The translations under genes and the position numbers were made by a program. 64,000 bases of DNA, taken from the NCBI RefSeq assembly GCF_004366715.1, contig NZ_SOQZ01000003.1, positions 253,001 to 317,000 on the forward strand, in the 5' to 3' direction. The DNA comes from Meridianimaribacter flavus (lineage in GTDB: Bacteria; Bacteroidota; Bacteroidia; Flavobacteriales; Flavobacteriaceae). The notes below the pieces were generated by a model. The model did no database searches. It had not been told where the DNA came from and saw nothing but the letters and a program-made list of their open reading frames with translations. Shown in pieces: positions 59,830 through 64,000 of this stretch (position 1 is its first letter; every line of letters begins with the position of its first letter).

Positions 59830-60408
59830 TTATCTTCTGCTACGTCTGTTTTGTCTAGCCGAAGTAGGTTGACCATACTGCTGTTTAGGAATAGCAGTTT
59901 TTTTCATTTGTTGCTTAAACATTTTAATTTGGTCGGTCAACATTCCTCTTTTATCAAGAGTTTCAGCCTCTTTTAATAAGATTTGAGCCTCTTGTTTTCT
60001 GCGTTTAGAAAAAGCAATTCCTGCTAAGTTTAATTTAGCCATTGCCAAATCATGATCCATAGATAAACCTAGGCTAACCGCTTTTTTAAAGTATTTTTCA
60101 GCTTCGTTCATATTAGTTTGAGAAACCATAATACCATGTAAGTAGTTGTAGTAGCCTTCTTGTTTTTTTACTAAAGCAGCTGAAGGGTTTTTAATTTTAT
60201 CAAGCCATTTTTTTGCACCATCAAAATCTTGCTTACGAAGTTTTAAAAAGGCTAGAAGAATAAATTCGTTTTTAAAATAAAGGAATACAAAAATAAGTGA
60301 AAGTAAAATCAACATAATACCATTACCAATGTAGCCTTCGGTAAATTGATAAACGGCATAACCAATAATTAAAACAGCAATTACTAACTTTATATTTTTA
60401 TTGTACAT
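59830..60408 (-). CDS. Small membrane protein with TPR-like helices
   Basis: A 192-residue protein. Two N-terminal membrane helices (IKLVIAVLIIGYAVYQFT, and GIMLILLSLIFVFLYFKN) are followed by TPR-like pairs (EGYYNYLHGIMVSQTNMNEA with EKYFKKAVSLGLSMDHDL; AQILLKEAETLDKRGM). The C-terminal tail is rich in glutamine and arginine (QQYGQPTSARQNRRSRR). I do not know its function. It converges with cardiolipin synthase and faces rpmH divergently. Confidence 0.8.
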   Translation of the reverse strand: MYNKNIKLVIAVLIIGYAVYQFTEGYIGNGIMLILLSLIFVFLYFKNEFILLAFLKLRKQDFDGAKKWLDKIKNPSAALVKKQEGYYNYLHGIMVSQTNMNEAEKYFKKAVSLGLSMDHDLAMAKLNLAGIAFSKRRKQEAQILLKEAETLDKRGMLTDQIKMFKQQMKKTAIPKQQYGQPTSARQNRRSRR

Positions 60409-60474
60409 ATTTTCTATTGAATTTTTGAGTGTGCAAAGTTAGTAAAAACAATTGGAAATATTTTTAACTTTTGA

Positions 60475-60505
60475 TTTGTCAAAGTAAAAAGTCTTTGTAT
60501 ATTTG
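60475..60505 (+). promoter_or_regulatory. rpmH promoter (TTTG-N19-TATATTTG)
   Basis: TTTG at 60475-60478 and TATATTTG at 60498-60505 with a 19-nt spacer: a full match to the Bacteroidota consensus, about 71 nt upstream of the L34 start. It is the best housekeeping promoter in the window and confirms the promoter model used elsewhere. Confidence 0.8.
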
Positions 60506-60576
60506 CAGCCAATTTTGAAACAAACTTCAAAAGTAATTAACGGAAACTAAGATTATTTTTTTAAAGATATAAGACA

Positions 60577-60738
60577 ATGAGTAAAAGAACGTTTCAACCG
60601 TCAAAAAGAAAGAGAAGAAACAAACACGGTTTTAGAGAAAGAATGGCTACTGCTAACGGTAGAAAAGTACTTGCTCGTAGAAGAGCTAAGGGAAGAAAGA
60701 AATTGTCTGTGTCTTCAGAATCAAGACATAAGAAATAA
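60577..60738 (+). CDS. rpmH: 50S ribosomal protein L34
   Basis: A 53-residue basic protein: [20 protein letters not shown], then [20 protein letters not shown] and [13 protein letters not shown]. This is the complete L34 sequence, with the family KRTFQPS start and the A-R-R-R-A-K-G-R segment. The stop is TAA at 60736-60738. The promoter at 60475-60505 and the terminator at 60763 make it a single-gene unit. In many bacteria rpmH is next to rnpA/dnaA; here it neighbours carB instead, as in many flavobacteria. Confidence 0.97.
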   Translation: MSKRTFQPSKRKRRNKHGFRERMATANGRKVLARRRAKGRKKLSVSSESRHKK

Positions 60739-60762
60739 TGATTAACAATTGTTAATATTTTG

Positions 60763-60793
60763 AGGTGTTACTTAGGTGTAGCACCTTTTTTTG
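60763..60793 (+). terminator. Intrinsic terminator after rpmH
   Basis: AGGTGTTAC (60763-60771) pairs with GTAGCACCT (60778-60786) with one G.U wobble and a 6-nt loop, followed by seven T (60786-60792). Confidence 0.85.
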
Positions 60794-60816
60794 TACCCAA
60801 TAGATACCTATTTTTG
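60790..60816 (+). promoter_or_regulatory. Possible carB promoter overlapping the rpmH terminator
   Basis: TATTTTTG at 60809-60816 is a full -7 match, 23 nt upstream of the carB ATG. TTTG at 60790-60793 lies inside the T run of the rpmH terminator, only 15 nt upstream of it, shorter than the usual 17-23. Confidence 0.4.
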
Positions 60817-60838
60817 TAAACCAAAAAAACACAACACA

Positions 60839-63691
60839 ATGCCAAAGAATAAAAACATAAGCTCTGTATTAATTATTGGATCAGGACCTATCATTATTGG
60901 TCAAGCATGCGAGTTTGACTACTCAGGATCTCAAGCACTACGATCGTTAAGAGAAGAAGGAATCGAAACCATTTTAATTAATTCTAATCCTGCAACAATC
61001 ATGACTGACCCAAAAATGGCAGATCATGTGTATTTGTTGCCACTTAATACAAAATCTATTGTTAAAATATTAAAAGAGCATCCGCAAATTGATGCTGTTT
61101 TACCAACAATGGGAGGACAAACTGCTTTAAACCTTTGTATTGAAGCAGATGAAAAAGGGATTTGGGAAGACTTTGGTGTAAAAATTATTGGTGTAAATAT
61201 TGATGCAATTAACATTACCGAAGACAGAGAGAAGTTTAGAGAGTTAATGTTAAAAATTGGAGTTGGAATGGCACCACAAGCTACAGCAACTTCATTTTTA
61301 AAAGGTAAAGAAATAGCTCAAGAGTTTGGTTTTCCATTATGTATTAGAGCATCGTTTACCTTAGGTGGAGCAGGAGCTTCAATTGTTTACAATGAAGAAG
61401 AGTTTGATGAAGCCTTGACTAGAGGTTTAGAAATCTCACCAATTCATGAGGTGATGATTGATAAAGCGATGATGGGATGGAAAGAGTATGAGTTGGAGTT
61501 ATTACGCGATAAGAATGATAACGTAGTTATTATTTGTACTATTGAAAATATGGATCCAATGGGAATTCATACAGGAGACTCTATTACTGTGGCACCTGCA
61601 ATGACACTTTCAGATAGTACATTCCAGAAAATGCGTGATATGGCTATACTTATGATGCGTAGTATAGGTGATTTTGCAGGAGGATGTAACGTACAGTTTG
61701 CGGTAAGTCCAGATGAAGAAGAAGAAATTATCGCTATTGAAATTAACCCTCGTGTATCGCGTTCTTCAGCATTAGCGAGTAAAGCCACAGGTTACCCTAT
61801 TGCAAAAATTGCTGCTAAGTTGGCTATTGGGTATCATTTAGATGAATTAGAAAATCAAATTACCAAGTCTACTTCGGCATTGTTTGAGCCAACTTTAGAC
61901 TACGTAATCGTAAAAATACCTCGTTGGAATTTTGATAAGTTTGAAGGTTCTGATAGAACATTAGGACTTCAAATGAAAGCGGTTGGAGAAGTGATGGCAA
62001 TAGGTCGTTCATTCCAAGAAGCACTTCATAAAGCAACACAATCATTAGAAATAAAACGAAATGGTCTTGGTGCAGATGGTAAAGGGTATAAAGATTATGA
62101 CCAAATAATCGAGAAACTTACTTATGCAAGTTGGGATCGTGTATTTGTGATTTATGATGCTATTCAAATGGGAATTCCATTAAGCAGAATTCATGAAATC
62201 ACAAAAATTGATATGTGGTTCTTAAAGCAATACGAAGAATTGTATATGTTGGAAAAAGAAATTTCAACATTCACGATAGATACTATAGACAGAGACTTGT
62301 TGCTAGAAGCTAAACAAAAAGGGTATGGAGATCGTCAAATTGCGCACATGCTAAACTGTTTAGAAAGTGAAGTCTATAACAAGCGTGATGAGTTAAAAAT
62401 TAATCGTGTTTATAAACTTGTAGATACATGTGCTGCTGAGTTTAAAGCACAAACACCATATTACTATTCTACATTTGAAAACGAATTAGAAACAGCTGAT
62501 GGTAAACTATATTCAGATAACGAAAGTGTAGTTTCAGATAAGAAAAAAATAATTGTTTTAGGTTCTGGACCAAACAGAATTGGGCAAGGAATTGAATTTG
62601 ATTATTGCTGTGTGCATGGAGTATTGGCGAGTGCTGAATGTGGTTACGAAACAATTATGATTAATTGTAATCCTGAAACCGTTTCAACCGATTTTGACAT
62701 CGCTGATAAACTGTACTTTGAACCAGTATTCTGGGAACATATTTACGACATCATTCGTCATGAAAAACCAGAAGGTGTTATCGTTCAACTTGGCGGTCAA
62801 ACAGCACTTAAACTTGCTGAAAAATTAGACCGTTACGGAATAAAAATTATCGGAACTACATACCAATCTTTAGATTTAGCTGAAGATAGAGGAAGCTTCT
62901 CTACCTTACTTAAAGAGAATAACATTCCTTATCCAGAGTTTGATACTGCCGAAACTGCTGATGAAGCCTTAGCTGTAGCTGATAAGTTAGATTTCCCAAT
63001 CTTGGTAAGACCATCTTATGTATTAGGAGGTCAAGGCATGAAAATTGTAATTAACAAGAAGGAACTAGAAGAGCATGTCGTTGACTTACTTCGTAAAATA
63101 CCAAATAACAAACTCTTATTAGACCATTATTTAGATGGTGCTATTGAAGCAGAAGCTGATGCTATTTGCGATGGTGAAAACGTTTACATTATTGGTATAA
63201 TGGAGCATATTGAACCTTGCGGAATTCACTCAGGTGATAGTAATGCAACATTACCTCCTTTTAACCTTGGAGATTTAGTATTAGAACAAATAAAAGATCA
63301 CACCAAAAAGATTGCATTAGCTTTAAATACTGTTGGGTTAATCAATATCCAGTTTGCTATTAAAGATGATAAAGTTTACATAATAGAAGCTAATCCTAGA
63401 GCGTCTCGTACTGTGCCTTTCATAGCAAAAGCGTATGGCGAACCTTATGTAAACTATGCTACTAAAATCATGTTAGGCGATAAAAAAGTAACCGATTTTG
63501 ACTTTAATCCTAAGCTTGAAGGTTATGCAATAAAGCAACCAGTGTTCTCATTTAATAAGTTTCCAAACGTAAATAAAAAGTTAGGACCAGAAATGAAGAG
63601 TACAGGAGAAAGTATCTTGTTTATTGATAGTCTAAAAGATGATGAATTTTACAACTTGTACTCAAGACGTAAAATGTATTTGAGCAAATAG
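60839..63691 (+). CDS. carB: Carbamoyl-phosphate synthase large subunit, short form
   Basis: The 950-residue protein makes carbamoyl phosphate for arginine and pyrimidine synthesis. It begins MPKNKNISSVLIIGSGPII (the ATG at 60839; the frame open from 60791 overlaps the promoter). Two ATP-grasp halves are clear: half one with SGPIIIGQACEFDYSGSQAL, FTLGGAGASIVYNEEE and INPRVSRSSALASKATGYPI; half two with GSGPNRIGQGIEFDYCCVHG, SYVLGGQGMKIVINKKELEE and ANPRASRTVPFIAKAYG. The protein ends shortly after the second half, so the C-terminal ~120-residue allosteric (MGS-like) domain found in E. coli CarB (1073 residues) is absent. Short CarB is usual in flavobacteria. The carA gene is not nearby. Confidence 0.95.
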   Translation: MPKNKNISSVLIIGSGPIIIGQACEFDYSGSQALRSLREEGIETILINSNPATIMTDPKMADHVYLLPLNTKSIVKILKEHPQIDAVLPTMGGQTALNLCIEADEKGIWEDFGVKIIGVNIDAINITEDREKFRELMLKIGVGMAPQATATSFLKGKEIAQEFGFPLCIRASFTLGGAGASIVYNEEEFDEALTRGLEISPIHEVMIDKAMMGWKEYELELLRDKNDNVVIICTIENMDPMGIHTGDSITVAPAMTLSDSTFQKMRDMAILMMRSIGDFAGGCNVQFAVSPDEEEEIIAIEINPRVSRSSALASKATGYPIAKIAAKLAIGYHLDELENQITKSTSALFEPTLDYVIVKIPRWNFDKFEGSDRTLGLQMKAVGEVMAIGRSFQEALHKATQSLEIKRNGLGADGKGYKDYDQIIEKLTYASWDRVFVIYDAIQMGIPLSRIHEITKIDMWFLKQYEELYMLEKEISTFTIDTIDRDLLLEAKQKGYGDRQIAHMLNCLESEVYNKRDELKINRVYKLVDTCAAEFKAQTPYYYSTFENELETADGKLYSDNESVVSDKKKIIVLGSGPNRIGQGIEFDYCCVHGVLASAECGYETIMINCNPETVSTDFDIADKLYFEPVFWEHIYDIIRHEKPEGVIVQLGGQTALKLAEKLDRYGIKIIGTTYQSLDLAEDRGSFSTLLKENNIPYPEFDTAETADEALAVADKLDFPILVRPSYVLGGQGMKIVINKKELEEHVVDLLRKIPNNKLLLDHYLDGAIEAEADAICDGENVYIIGIMEHIEPCGIHSGDSNATLPPFNLGDLVLEQIKDHTKKIALALNTVGLINIQFAIKDDKVYIIEANPRASRTVPFIAKAYGEPYVNYATKIMLGDKKVTDFDFNPKLEGYAIKQPVFSFNKFPNVNKKLGPEMKSTGESILFIDSLKDDEFYNLYSRRKMYLSK

Positions 63692-63768
63692 CAGTAAAAA
63701 TCGATAAACGGTTAATACAATCTCCTAAAAATTACTACTTTAGCCTTGTGTAACTCAAGTAGTATAGA

Positions 63769-64000
63769 ATGAAGCTAAAAGGCTTTTTGTTAATAGTGAG
63801 TGTATTAGTATCAGGTTTTGCTTTTTCCCAGCAAAATATTTTTGATGCAGCACGTTTTGGTACAATTGATGATGTAAAAGAATTAATTGCTAAAAACCCA
63901 GATACTATTAATGTGGTCGATGCTTCAGGATATTCTCCATTAACATTGGCATGCTACAGAGGAAATGATAAGGTCGCTATATTTTTAGCATCAAAAGTTG
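63769..64000 (+). CDS. Secreted ankyrin-repeat protein, 3' part outside window
   Basis: The start codon ATG at 63769 begins a signal peptide (MKLKGFLLIVSVLVSGFAFS) followed by ankyrin repeats: IFDAARFGTIDDVKELIAKN and SGYSPLTLACYRGNDKVAIF. The reading frame stays open to the window edge (77 codons seen). Ankyrin proteins with a signal peptide act as periplasmic binding scaffolds, sometimes protecting catalase or toxins in other bacteria; no partner is visible here. Confidence 0.8.
   Translation, partial: MKLKGFLLIVSVLVSGFAFSQQNIFDAARFGTIDDVKELIAKNPDTINVVDASGYSPLTLACYRGNDKVAIFLASKV

Noticed and set aside
1-64000. tRNA or rRNA genes, prophage or insertion sequences
   Set aside because: No cloverleaf-like sequence, rRNA segment, integrase, transposase or phage structural gene was seen on reading both strands.

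Overview
The window looks like a chromosomal segment of a marine or gliding-type Flavobacteriaceae bacterium (Bacteroidota). The evidence is AT-rich DNA (roughly one third G+C by eye), three proteins with type IX secretion (T9SS) type A C-terminal sorting domains, Bacteroidota-style promoters (TTTG, about 19 nt, TAnnTTTG), and family content typical of flavobacteria: GlmU-like LbH protein, DUF4199, YHYH protein, 'sensor of ECF sigma' proteins, TPR histidine kinases and a CarB without the allosteric domain. I see no rRNA, tRNA, CRISPR, phage or IS element.

Layout. 1-5.7 kb (minus): 5'-part of a secreted S9-type peptidase, a large BNR-propeller protein, a PepSY membrane protein, an orphan and a YdeI-family gene. 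5.7-9.8 kb: fused trehalose synthase/phosphatase, divergent from a GH15 glucoamylase/trehalase-type hydrolase. 9.8-19 kb (minus): a propeller/DUF6265 protein, then a fatty-acid beta-oxidation operon (MarR regulator, FadN-, FadA- and FadE-like) with a perfect 24-bp dyad over its promoter, and an acyl-CoA ligase. 19-30 kb (minus): a surface-protein locus with an AraC regulator, a giant four-module beta-helix T9SS protein, a two-gene secreted pair, a truncated AraC-like gene and a NarL/FixJ-type response regulator with a TPR histidine kinase. 30-37 kb (minus): PurL, a T9SS endonuclease I and an RsmB-type methyltransferase. 37-44.5 kb: two ECF-sigma modules facing each other around a lipoprotein cluster (EF-hand, YHYH, MORN, SCO, YCF48-like). 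44.8-64 kb: housekeeping and envelope genes (ABC exporter, phosphohexomutase, glycosyltransferase, L31, GlmU-like, oligopeptide-binding lipoprotein, MtaB, lytic transglycosylase, cardiolipin synthase, L34, CarB) and the start of an ankyrin protein.

The two most interesting signals are regulatory. First, three promoters inside the 25.4-27.5 kb locus each carry an inverted repeat TACGTAG-N2-CTACGTA (one copy with one mismatch) exactly 23 nt upstream of a TAATTTTG/TAATTTAG -7 element. Two of these boxes lie in the 3' end of the preceding gene, directly downstream of a FixJ-class response regulator; this reads as a self-contained surface-protein regulon. Three transcription units in the same locus also end in a shared 3' element (GCTATTAATCA followed by an AGGTCAA...TTGGCCT hairpin). 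Second, ACAAGT-N15-CATCTAAA occurs three times with identical spacing upstream of the anti-sigma/Spy-like pair, the EF-hand gene and the EF-hand/YHYH/MORN/SCO unit. This is a strong candidate for the promoter recognised by the adjacent ECF sigma factor. A YdeI-family gene whose conserved N-terminus has no ATG/GTG/TTG start and lies in frame behind the otsAB stop codon is a third oddity.
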